From: JAJTFW01 sp964584995
Lineage (GTDB): Bacteria > Bacteroidota > Bacteroidia > AKYH767-A > OLB10
Assembly: GCA_964584995.1 (NCBI GenBank)
Contig: CAZPCA010000025.1
Location: forward strand, 1-23,919
DNA length: 23,919 nucleotides
Direction: 5' to 3'
In this document: positions 7,669 through 14,524 of the stretch, piece after piece
Layout: every line of letters begins with the position of its first letter
Numbering within the stretch: position 1 is the stretch's first letter
Notes under the pieces: generated by a model
The model's database searches: none
Told to the model about the DNA's origin: nothing
Seen by the model: only the letters and a program-made list of their open reading frames with translations
Made by a program: the position numbers and the translations under genes

Positions 7669-10600
7669 TTAGCGGGTCACTACAAGGCGGTTTCTGAACA
7701 CCTGATCCTTGTCACTCACCTGCAGGATGTAGTAGCCATCTGCCCAGTGGTGGATGTCAAAGCCCGTTTGCATCAGATGGCTGATAGTGGTGTTTTCATC
7801 TCTCACGAGGCGCCCCTGGGGATCAAAGATCTGCATCCTGCACTCCTCCATGCCAATCACTTCACTGGCAACGTAGAAGTGGCCTTGACCGGGATTCGGG
7901 GCGACGTGCAGTACGCCTTCGGATTTTATCGGACTTATCTCCCGTTTCACTTCGACGGTGTCGCGCAGCAGGCACCCTTTGAAGTCAGCTATGAAAACAG
8001 GATACAAACCTGCGGGTAATTGCTGTAGTGCTGCTCCCGTCTGACCCGATTGAATCCATTGAATGAAATAGGGCGCGGTGCCGCCTTCTACATTCAGTTG
8101 AACACTTCCATTGGATTTCTTGTCGGTTTCAGGAACAATGGCTGCATTCAAGACCAATGGGGCAGGAGCCTGCAATGCGTAAGAAACAGTTTCCGTGCAA
8201 ACGCTGTCTTGTACAAAGGTGATGGAATGCGTTCCCCCGCCAAGTCCTGCGTTGAGGGCTTGCTGTACGCCGTTGTTCCAGGCGTAGGAGAGAGTAGGAT
8301 TGACCGGTGTGTAGCGAAGTGTACCACTCCAACCGGATGTAGCTATCTCCGATGTGGCGAATGCGTTGAAAGAACCTGTACGGATAGAACTTTTCGCCGG
8401 CAGTAGATACCCGTCTTCAGTAAGGGTATCGCTGGTGGTGTGCATCAGCTGCGCCTGCGGAGCGTAGAGCAGTAGGCTCCAGGTTCCTGGGGAGAGCACC
8501 GAAGGATTGCTGAAGGTGATACTGGCCGGTTGCGCAGCGGCTTGTTTTTGCAGATTGTATGTGCCGAGCGGAATCCATGCAGCCGGGTTATTGAGTTGGG
8601 TACTGAAGTCATTGTTGATCAGATAGGCTTCCGCAGCTCCCGATTGCTGAACATATACATCGATACCATTCAACCGAATACTTTTTTTAACGGTGAACTG
8701 TATGACTTCTGCACTTGCATTGCCGGATATAGGTATATTACTGGGTAGATAGTGTTCGTTTTGCGCCGGACTGACCTGCACTTCCAGGACGCCGTCGTTT
8801 GAGTCGGCACACCGGGGTGGAAGAAGTTGCACCAATTGAGGGTTCAATCCCTGAGCGGCTTGTATTGTAAGTGGTTTCTTCACTTCGCAACCGAGGGCAT
8901 CCGTTACCGTTACCACCTGATGGCCTGCAGGCAGTTGAAGGTGGGGCCCGCTGCTGCCCGCTGCATTGTAGAGATAGGGAGTGTTCAGGTCGTTTTCGAC
9001 GGTGTAGGCGATGCGACCGGCCATGTTCATTCCTCCGGAAACACCGGCTTGAAATGGATGTGTATTCGACTGGCGTCCCACTCCATCAAAAACAGTAAGT
9101 ATATGATCGAAGTTGAAGGTGCTGCCGATCACGTTACTCGTAATCCCACTGATATCCGCATGCCGGTTATAGATGTACAAGGCATGCCGGCCTTTGTTCA
9201 GCACGGGAAGTTGCTCGAGACTGAAGGGCGTCTCTTCCTCATTGCCCATGCCGTTGACGGTGAAATGACCTGCCAGCATCCATTGAGTGGAATCGAACTG
9301 GAAATTATTCATGCCCCCAGCACGGTAATAGATGCTGATAGTCTGTGAAGTGGTAGACGGTAGATTGAGGAAAATCCGTTTGAGGCTGGTTTTTGCCGTC
9401 AGCGCAAAATCAAACATGATGCCTGCGCTCTTCGTATTCGACCAAAGTGTCGTATGTAAGGATTTTTCGTACGGGTAGGGGTGGCCTCCTTTGGCATTCA
9501 CCAGGGTATGTGCACTGGCGTTACCTGCGCAGCTCTGTGGGTAGCTTACAACGTCCACATCGATGGGGGCCGGTTGTTGTATTTCGGCGGATTCCGTCAC
9601 CGAGCAGCCTGCTGCATCTGTGATGGTCACAGTATAGATTCCTGCTGTCAATTGTGTGATCTCGTCCTGTCGGTGACCCGTGGACCAGATAAATGTGTAG
9701 GGCCTTGTTCCCCCGCTGGCTCTTGCTTTCAGCAATCCGCTGGCGGTACCATGACACTTGGCTGGCACCACTCTTCGAATGCCGGCATTGAACAATTGAG
9801 CATGATAAAATGATGGTTGAATGTCTGCATTGCCGTTGACTTCCTGTGTCACCAGGCAGATGCGTCCGTCAGACCCATTGCCTCCTGTATTGCATGGTGC
9901 GTTGAAGGCCGATACTCCACCAATTCCACCGATGGCCCTTAAGCTGCCGTCGATGTGCATGGTTCTGCTCATCAGAAGTATGGATCCGCCGGAACCGCCG
10001 CCGCCCGGAAAACCGTATTGATCACTGTTGCCACCATCGCCTCCGGATGCGGTAATACGGCCCGTCAGGCCGATGCTTATTTGCTGGCAGGATTGTATGC
10101 TCACCGCACCACCACCACCTCCTCCTGCGCCGGATGCACCGTTCACAGGAGCAGCGCCGCTGGCGCCACCGCTTCCCCCGTAGAGCGCATACAATAACGA
10201 ATCGCCGTAAACCATTCCGCCGGATCCCAGACAGGAAGTTCCTAAAATGGCGTATCCTGCACCTGTTCCAGCCATCTGCATGGCGCCTCTGCCGTATCCT
10301 GGTCCTTTACCATTTAGTCCGCTAACCGGTGATGCAATGCTGAACACACCATCCGCCCCCTGAAAGCCTCCTGGACCCGCCTGTCCGCCTATTCCAGGTG
10401 TAAGAAATGAGGCAGGACTTGTACCTGCGGAGCCGTTTAAGTTCAGTAATCCGTCAATTCTTACTTCTCCCTTGCATTTTATTTGAAGGGGGACTGAGCC
10501 GATTACCCGAAATTCTACGCCTTGTTCGATGATGAAAAGCTCAAAGAAATAATTGCCCGCTGTTAGCTGTGTATCTGTAGTGGCGTGGAATATTCCGGCG

Positions 10601-10689
10601 GCTCCATTTCCACAATCAAGGCAATGTTGCGCTGTAGAAGTGGTACTACAGAAGAGTAGAAGAGTAAGAAAGTAATAAATCGGCTTCAT
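7669..10689 (-). CDS. Glycine-rich secreted surface protein with four SprB-type repeats and T9SS sorting domain
   Basis: A 1006-residue exported protein of unknown specific role, probably a cell-surface adhesin or gliding-type surface component. Layout: signal peptide 1-20 (ending STTSTAQ); short beta region 30-84; glycine-rich region about 85-280 with many GG and GGGG runs, resembling a repetitive beta structure; SprB repeat 1 (306-373: SGGTRPYTFIWSTG...AGIYTVTITDAAGC); repeat 2 split (385-410 and 568-610); repeat 3 split (620-645 and 795-842); repeat 4 (848-915: EGGTAPYFIQW...AGLYPVFIADFKGC); C-terminal sorting domain 926-1006 (HVAPNPGQGHFYV...NRLVVTR). Two homologous beta-rich domains occupy the gaps in repeats 2 and 3. 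The ATG sits in a perfect inverted repeat. SprB itself is far longer and tied to gliding in Flavobacterium; gliding here is not shown. Confidence 0.88.
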   Translation of the reverse strand: MKPIYYFLTLLLFCSTTSTAQHCLDCGNGAAGIFHATTDTQLTAGNYFFELFIIEQGVEFRVIGSVPLQIKCKGEVRIDGLLNLNGSAGTSPASFLTPGIGGQAGPGGFQGADGVFSIASPVSGLNGKGPGYGRGAMQMAGTGAGYAILGTSCLGSGGMVYGDSLLYALYGGSGGASGAAPVNGASGAGGGGGGAVSIQSCQQISIGLTGRITASGGDGGNSDQYGFPGGGGSGGSILLMSRTMHIDGSLRAIGGIGGVSAFNAPCNTGGNGSDGRICLVTQEVNGNADIQPSFYHAQLFNAGIRRVVPAKCHGTASGLLKARASGGTRPYTFIWSTGHRQDEITQLTAGIYTVTITDAAGCSVTESAEIQQPAPIDVDVVSYPQSCAGNASAHTLVNAKGGHPYPYEKSLHTTLWSNTKSAGIMFDFALTAKTSLKRIFLNLPSTTSQTISIYYRAGGMNNFQFDSTQWMLAGHFTVNGMGNEEETPFSLEQLPVLNKGRHALYIYNRHADISGITSNVIGSTFNFDHILTVFDGVGRQSNTHPFQAGVSGGMNMAGRIAYTVENDLNTPYLYNAAGSSGPHLQLPAGHQVVTVTDALGCEVKKPLTIQAAQGLNPQLVQLLPPRCADSNDGVLEVQVSPAQNEHYLPSNIPISGNASAEVIQFTVKKSIRLNGIDVYVQQSGAAEAYLINNDFSTQLNNPAAWIPLGTYNLQKQAAAQPASITFSNPSVLSPGTWSLLLYAPQAQLMHTTSDTLTEDGYLLPAKSSIRTGSFNAFATSEIATSGWSGTLRYTPVNPTLSYAWNNGVQQALNAGLGGGTHSITFVQDSVCTETVSYALQAPAPLVLNAAIVPETDKKSNGSVQLNVEGGTAPYFIQWIQSGQTGAALQQLPAGLYPVFIADFKGCLLRDTVEVKREISPIKSEGVLHVAPNPGQGHFYVASEVIGMEECRMQIFDPQGRLVRDENTTISHLMQTGFDIHHWADGYYILQVSDKDQVFRNRLVVTR
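8308..8754 (-). other. Nested beta-rich domain, second copy (inside SprB repeat 3)
   Basis: Residues about 646-794 of the surface protein. The pattern SAEVIQFTV, GIDVYVQ, AEAYLIN, AAWIPLGTY, LSPGTWSLLLYA, GWSGTLRYTP follows the first copy segment by segment. I recognise this layout (hydrophobic strand, 'W..LG', 'L..G....Y', closing 'G.I.Y') as a recurring module of Bacteroidota surface proteins, from memory and not from a search. Confidence 0.6.
8995..9459 (-). other. Nested beta-rich domain, first copy (inside SprB repeat 2)
   Basis: Residues about 411-565. The key segments are SAGIMFDFAL, RIFLNLP, ISIYYRAG, TQWMLAGHF, LNKGRHALYIYN and AGRIAYTV. It interrupts repeat 2 between its GGHPYPY and PYLYNAAG strands, the same place where the second copy interrupts repeat 3. 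Confidence 0.6.
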
Positions 10690-10710
10690 ACGAATGGAAT
10701 GGTATGAAGC
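10683..10710. repeat. Perfect 9-bp inverted repeat containing the start codon of the SprB-repeat gene
   Basis: Arms GCTTCATAC (10683-10691) and GTATGAAGC (10702-10710) with a 10-nt spacer. In the minus-strand message the AUG is bases 3-5 of the 3' arm. The rest of the 10690-10799 gap shows no convincing terminator for the upstream transporter gene and no exact TAnnTTTG box. Confidence 0.7.
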
Positions 10711-10799
10711 GGTGTACGGAAGCTACCTGGCTACGTTAAGGGATATTTTTGGAAAATGCAGTTTTGTAAGGATTTCATTAAAATCGCGTAAATTATCCT

Positions 10800-12290
10800 T
10801 TAGAAAAGCCAAAGTGCGGCAAGCGTAATCAGCACAATGCCTGCCAGGTCTGTCAGCAAGCCTGCTACGGCCATCTCCCGCACTTTTATTCTGCCCGCAG
10901 AATAAACAATCGTATTGGGCGCTGTAGCCACCGGCAACATAAAGCCCAAAGAGGCAGCCAATGCTGCTGGAATGAGCAAAACACGCGGATCGGCCTGGGT
11001 CACTTGCTGCAGGGAAATCAATACCGGCAAAACGAGTTGTATGCTAGCTACATTGGAGGCGAATTCGCTGATGATGGTCACCACTACGCAGACTGTAAGT
11101 ACAATGTAGACCATCGGAACATCCTTCAGTCCTTGCAGCAAAAAGGCCAGCCACTTGCTGAGTCCGGAGGTGTCGAAACCCTTCGCCAGGGCGAATCCGC
11201 TGCCGAAAAGCAGGATGATTTCATAAGGTAGACGGGAGGCCTCTTTCCATTCCAGCAAATGCCTTCCGGGCTCGGTGCGGGAAGGAAGTATAAACAACAA
11301 GAGTGCAGCTACAACCGCCACGGAGCTGTCTTGTATTTGATCGGGATAAGGAAAAAAAGAGGCCCAACCTTTGATCCTGGTATAGGCGAGTTCGATATCC
11401 GCACGTGTGAACCAGAGCAGTGCCGTGAGAACGAAAATGATGGCGACCGCTTTTTCATCGCGGCTCCAGGCGCCAAGTTCTTTCAGTTGTTTTTTGAAGA
11501 TAGATGTATCGAAGGGGACCCTGCCATTCGACTTCAATACTGTCAGGCGGATAATCAGCCAGGTGAGCAGCAGCAATGCCAAGGCTACAGGAAATGCTGA
11601 TTGCATCCAACTACTGAATTGCACCGGATGATTTTCTCCGAACTCCTCGTTGTAAACACGGTAAAAAATCATGTTCGTCGGTGTCCCCACCAGCGTCGAC
11701 ATGCCGCCGATACTAGCGGCATAGGCCAATCCGATCAACAATGCGGAGGCGATCTTTCGATGCGATTCATCGTCCTGCGTATGGTTTTTCAATTGAAGTG
11801 TAAGGGCCATGATGGCTGATAGGAGCATCATTACCGTAGCGGTATTGGATATCCACATGGAAATGAAAAAGGCCGTACACATGGTTCCGAGCAGGATGCT
11901 GGAGGCGGTATGCCCGGCGACTGATAGAATACCCAGTGATAGTCGCTGATGCAATCCCCATTTTTCAATGGCAAAGGCCAGTAAAAATCCTCCCATGAAC
12001 AGGAAGAGCACGGGGTCCATGTATTGAGCTGCCGTTAGCTTTATGTCTGCTATGCCCGTAGCCGGAAGAACCAAAAATGGAATGAAGGAGGTAACTGCAA
12101 GATGTACGGCTTCCGTGAGCCACCAAATCGCCATCCATGCCGTTATCCCCAGCATGATGCTGATCAGGGGGTAGGCGGGATCCGGAGAGGGTAGGGTGCC
12201 TATGAGCAGGCAGGCGATTGGACCTGCCCATTGTGCGATGCGTTTAAACGCAGTGCTTTCATGTTTATCGGTAATGGTCGATCCTTCCAT
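10800..12290 (-). CDS. SLC13/DASS-family sodium-coupled anion symporter
   Basis: Inner-membrane carrier of the divalent anion:sodium symporter family, which takes up dicarboxylates, citrate or sulfate with sodium. The substrate cannot be decided here. It is 496 residues from the ATG at 12290; a GTG at 12302 would add four residues. There are about 11-12 hydrophobic segments. The first substrate motif, SNT, is in MWISNTATVM (148-150); the second is SNV in EFASNVASIQ (412-414). The C-terminal family signature SLGFMLPVATAPNTIV matches the PROSITE sodium:sulfate symporter pattern as I remember it. GGMSTLVGTPTN is the pseudo-repeat partner in the first half. It is separated from the upstream yceI gene by a strong terminator, so it needs its own promoter; only a near-match TATATTCG (12317-12324) is visible. 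Confidence 0.92.
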   Translation of the reverse strand: MEGSTITDKHESTAFKRIAQWAGPIACLLIGTLPSPDPAYPLISIMLGITAWMAIWWLTEAVHLAVTSFIPFLVLPATGIADIKLTAAQYMDPVLFLFMGGFLLAFAIEKWGLHQRLSLGILSVAGHTASSILLGTMCTAFFISMWISNTATVMMLLSAIMALTLQLKNHTQDDESHRKIASALLIGLAYAASIGGMSTLVGTPTNMIFYRVYNEEFGENHPVQFSSWMQSAFPVALALLLLTWLIIRLTVLKSNGRVPFDTSIFKKQLKELGAWSRDEKAVAIIFVLTALLWFTRADIELAYTRIKGWASFFPYPDQIQDSSVAVVAALLLFILPSRTEPGRHLLEWKEASRLPYEIILLFGSGFALAKGFDTSGLSKWLAFLLQGLKDVPMVYIVLTVCVVVTIISEFASNVASIQLVLPVLISLQQVTQADPRVLLIPAALAASLGFMLPVATAPNTIVYSAGRIKVREMAVAGLLTDLAGIVLITLAALWLF

Positions 12291-12333
12291 TTTCAGACGC
12301 ACTCATAGTGTCGTAGCGAATATACCATAAATC

Positions 12334-12358
12334 AAAAAAGGGGCACAGGGCCCCTTTT
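12334..12358 (-). terminator. Intrinsic terminator after the yceI-like gene
   Basis: A perfect 9-bp stem (AAAAGGGGC/GCCCCTTTT, 12336-12358) with a 5-nt loop, followed on the minus strand by a continuing T-run (six T in all). It lies 20 nt after the yceI stop codon. Confidence 0.87.
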
Positions 12359-12378
12359 GGTTTATTCAAGTTAAACGA

Positions 12379-12966
12379 TTACTTGTTCTTGGCGAAAGCT
12401 GCATTGATGGTAATGTCCACTTCGTCGCTGACCACAACGCCTCCCGTTTCGGTGACGGGACCCCACATGAGTTTGAAATCTTTACGGTTGATGGTGCCTT
12501 TCGCCTTGAAACCGGCTTTGATATTACCGTACGGATCTTTCTGTGTGCCATTGTAGGCTACGTCAAACGTCACTTTTTTGGTCACGTCGCGAATGGTCAG
12601 ATCTCCGGTCAGTTCGTATTTCTTATCGCTTACTTTCTTGAAGGAAGTGCTCTTAAAGGTCATTTTGGGATATTTCTCCGCGTTGAAAAAATCATCTGCT
12701 TTCAGGTGCTTGTCGCGCATGTCGTTGTCAGAATCGATACTGTTCACGTCCACGCTGAAATCGATCGATGCATTGTTGAAGTCATCGGAAGAGGCTTCTA
12801 CTTTACCATCATACACTTTAAAACTACCATCCATTTCGGAGACCATCATGTGCACCACGGTGAATTTCACGTTTGAGTGTACAGGATCCAAAGACCAGCT
12901 TGATTTTTGAGCAGTTGCAGAAAGGCCGCAGACGGCGAGGAAGAGAGAAAGAATACGTTTTTTCAT
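12379..12966 (-). CDS. YceI-family secreted protein
   Basis: Periplasmic lipocalin-like beta-barrel family that binds amphiphilic or isoprenoid molecules in characterised relatives (TT1927b of Thermus); the ligand here is unknown. It is 195 residues with a signal peptide (1-19, ending SATAQ). The mature part starts with the family hallmark WSLDPVHSNVKFTVVHMMVSEMDGSF; further hallmarks are SIDSDNDMRDKHLKADDFF, YPKMTFKSTSF, GDLTIRDVTKKVTFDV and the C-terminal GTINRKDFKLMW. It is complete and typical in length. It is bounded by its own promoter region and a strong terminator, so it is probably monocistronic. Confidence 0.95.
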   Translation of the reverse strand: MKKRILSLFLAVCGLSATAQKSSWSLDPVHSNVKFTVVHMMVSEMDGSFKVYDGKVEASSDDFNNASIDFSVDVNSIDSDNDMRDKHLKADDFFNAEKYPKMTFKSTSFKKVSDKKYELTGDLTIRDVTKKVTFDVAYNGTQKDPYGNIKAGFKAKGTINRKDFKLMWGPVTETGGVVVSDEVDITINAAFAKNK

Positions 12967-12985
12967 ATGTTTTGATTTATTCTGC

Positions 12986-13019
12986 CAAATTAATGTAATT
13001 ACAATATATGTGCATACAA
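12986..13019 (-). promoter_or_regulatory. Candidate promoter of yceI with internal palindrome
   Basis: On the minus strand TTG (13017-13019) is followed after 23 nt by TTAATTTG (12986-12993), one mismatch from TAnnTTTG, 19 nt before the ATG. The 10-base palindrome TGTAATTACA (12994-13003) sits between the two elements and could be an operator. The AT-rich context raises the chance of a false match. Confidence 0.4.
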
Positions 13020-13025
13020 CTATTT

Positions 13026-13050
13026 AAAAAAAACAACATATATATTTGTT
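13026..13050 (-). terminator. Possible weak terminator of the YtxH/holin-like cluster
   Basis: Downstream of the last gene of the cluster, minus-strand AACA...TGTT with an AT-only interior is followed by eight T (13026-13033). The stem is weak, so this is tentative. Confidence 0.35.
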
Positions 13051-13066
13051 ATTCAATAGCATAAAT

Positions 13067-13387
13067 TTATGGAATCCAGCGTTTCAAATAGCGGTAGGCC
13101 AGGCCTGTGGCGGCCATTTCCACCCCTTTGAGCACTTGCTCGTACTTGTGCCGTTTCTCTTCCGGTACTGATTTGGGTAGCGCCTTGAACACAAAAGCGT
13201 TGAATTGCTCAAAGATTTTTGAAATGCGGTCCATCTGTCCAACGTTGAAAGGAAGCACGCTGTTCATGGCGAGCGTGCCGATGTTTTCGTTCAGGTAGCC
13301 GACCTTTTCTTTGAGCAGCTGTTCATGCCCTGCGATTTCCTTTCGGAGCCGGTCCTGTTCCTCGCGAATTTTAGGAAGCGCTTTCAT
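13067..13387 (-). CDS. Unknown small coiled-coil protein, third gene of membrane cluster
   Basis: I do not recognise this 106-residue protein. Residues 5-40 are charged and heptad-like (IREEQDRLRKEIAGHEQLLKEK), predicting a coiled coil. The middle (50-75) is mixed, and the C-terminus has a modestly hydrophobic segment (GVEMAATGLAYRYLKRW). There is no signal peptide or clear membrane span. It overlaps the preceding holin-X-like gene by 17 nt, which strongly suggests translational coupling and a shared role at the inner membrane, perhaps as a cytosolic partner. Base composition matches its neighbours. Confidence 0.8.
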   Translation of the reverse strand: MKALPKIREEQDRLRKEIAGHEQLLKEKVGYLNENIGTLAMNSVLPFNVGQMDRISKIFEQFNAFVFKALPKSVPEEKRHKYEQVLKGVEMAATGLAYRYLKRWIP

Positions 13388-13751
13388 TGGTTGAGTTGTT
13401 ATTCGTGGAACTAAGCAGCTGTTGTGCTACTTTTTCAGCAACCGAGAGCTGGATTGTATTGCGCATGATGAAGACGATACCTGCAAGCAGCAAGTGAAAA
13501 AGTGCAATCAGGCCAAAGCCTGCGTATGCGTTTTGTAGCAGTGCATTCAGGTAGAGGGCAAGGCTCAGCATTCCGAATATCCAACCAAGTAGCAAGGTGC
13601 AGGCGAGCAGTACTACTACAGTGCCGCTGCCGGAGGCCAAAGCGGATTTTTCAAATGCACTATACTTGGCCAGTTCAATCCGCTTTTCCACATACTGCTT
13701 CAGCTCTTTGGAAATATCGCGGGTAAGGTCTCTCAAGGTCGGTTCGCTCAT
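13371..13751 (-). CDS. Holin-X-like (Phage_holin_3_6/DUF1469) membrane protein
   Basis: This 126-residue protein has an amphipathic N-terminal helix (LRDLTRDISKELKQYVEKRIELAKYSAFEK, residues 5-35 region) and two hydrophobic spans (about 43-68 and 76-96). This is the layout of the family often annotated as phage holin or DUF1469, which occurs widely on bacterial chromosomes away from prophages. There are no phage genes nearby, so a lytic role is unlikely. Its ATG overlaps the stop codon of the YtxH-like gene (ATGA), and its end overlaps the next gene by 17 nt. The cluster order YtxH / holin-X / small protein recurs in Bacteroidota as far as I remember; the function is unproven, possibly envelope stress. 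Confidence 0.85.
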   Translation of the reverse strand: MSEPTLRDLTRDISKELKQYVEKRIELAKYSAFEKSALASGSGTVVVLLACTLLLGWIFGMLSLALYLNALLQNAYAGFGLIALFHLLLAGIVFIMRNTIQLSVAEKVAQQLLSSTNNNSTNESAS

Positions 13752-13960
13752 GGTGTTGATTCGCTTGCAGTGTTTGCTGTATCGCTCGATCCGGATGCAT
13801 CGGCAAATCCCTTGTTGAAATCTTCTTTCGTTTTATCCAATTCTTCTTTCAGTCCGCTCAGCCATTCCTCCCCTTTACCAGAGGTCAGCAGGTAAGCCAC
13901 GGCCGCCCCAATGGCCGCTCCTGCAATGAAAGATAAAATCACTCCTGTTTTCTTGTCCAT
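13748..13960 (-). CDS. YtxH-like small membrane protein
   Basis: A 70-residue protein read from the ATG at 13960 (MDKKTGVILSFIAGAAIGAAVAYLLTSGKGEE). One glycine/alanine-rich membrane span covers about 6-25, followed by a charged helix (LSGLKEELDKTKEDFNKGFAD) and a Ser/Thr/Ala-rich tail. This is the YtxH/gas-vesicle-like layout found in general stress clusters. A longer reading from 14080 is rejected because a -7 box lies between the two starts and the added residues do not look like a protein. First gene of a three-gene cluster with overlapping ends. Confidence 0.85.
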   Translation of the reverse strand: MDKKTGVILSFIAGAAIGAAVAYLLTSGKGEEWLSGLKEELDKTKEDFNKGFADASGSSDTANTASESTP

Positions 13961-13969
13961 ATCTGTTGC

Positions 13970-13977
13970 CAAAATTA
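13970..13977 (-). promoter_or_regulatory. Candidate -7 box of the YtxH cluster (TAATTTTG)
   Basis: An exact TAnnTTTG match on the minus strand, 9 nt before the ATG at 13960. This implies a very short leader and supports the short start. No -33 TTG was found. Confidence 0.45.
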
Positions 13978-14030
13978 ATGTGTGTAACTGCTGTTCGGAT
14001 GATCTAAGAAAGCGGTGTTGCTGATATGTA

Positions 14031-14513
14031 TCAGTTTCGCGTGTAGGAACTGATGAGTGCTGTATGCTGAGGAAATTCACTGCTCAGCTTATCGCGTGTA
14101 GCCAGTTCAAAATCGCTGAAGTCGAAGCCAGGGGCAACTCCGCAACTGACCAATGTGAAATTGTAAGGACCCTCTACTTCCGCAGCGAACCAGCAGTTGG
14201 CAGGAATGATGATCTGGAAATTATCCCCGTTCTCCGGGTTCGGACCTGTTTTCATTTTTTCGAGTCTTCCGTCGGGATGAATTACGTAAACCGTACAGGA
14301 TGCACCTGCATGGTAGCACCAGCTTTCGTCGCTTCGGATGCGGTGGAAAGCGGAGAAGGAGGTGCTCTCGAGTAAAAAATAAATCAGGGTGTGAAGGTTC
14401 CTTTCTCCTGCAGCAAATACACCTTTTTCGTTGGAGCGGTAAGTTTCCCTGTAATAACCTCCTTCGGGGTGGGCCTGCAGGTTTAAGGAGTCTATGAGTT
14501 GTTCAGCAGTCAT
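14031..14513 (-). CDS. Cupin_5 (DUF985) family protein
   Basis: A 160-residue cytosolic cupin from the ATG at 14513; the extension back to 14585 would overlap the GT9 gene and lacks family sequence. Family hallmarks are LNLQAHPEGGYYRETYRS near the N-terminus, IYFLLESTSFSAFHRIRSDESWCYHAG (first cupin motif with His and Glu metal ligands), IIPANCWFAAE and SCGVAPGFDFSDFELA. Relatives are annotated as possible sugar epimerase/isomerase-like cupins without firm activity. It follows the glycosyltransferase by 11 nt, so the two probably share a message. Confidence 0.9.
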   Translation of the reverse strand: MTAEQLIDSLNLQAHPEGGYYRETYRSNEKGVFAAGERNLHTLIYFLLESTSFSAFHRIRSDESWCYHAGASCTVYVIHPDGRLEKMKTGPNPENGDNFQIIIPANCWFAAEVEGPYNFTLVSCGVAPGFDFSDFELATRDKLSSEFPQHTALISSYTRN

Positions 14514-14524
14514 TTTAGCTTGTT

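Noticed and set aside
8827..9348. 173-residue plus-strand reading frame inside the surface protein gene
   Set aside because: Antisense to the SprB-repeat gene, with no motifs and no promoter box.
12265..12306. 13-codon upstream ORF (MSASENGRIDHYR) overlapping the DASS start
   Set aside because: Too short to separate from chance without ribosome profiling or conservation.
13371..13751. Possible prophage remnant suggested by the holin-like protein
   Set aside because: No other phage gene, integrase or attachment site nearby. The family is common on bacterial chromosomes, and the neighbours are stress/envelope-type genes.
14021..14034. Palindrome CTGATATGTATCAG at the cupin stop codon
   Set aside because: Two-base loop and no T-run; likely chance.
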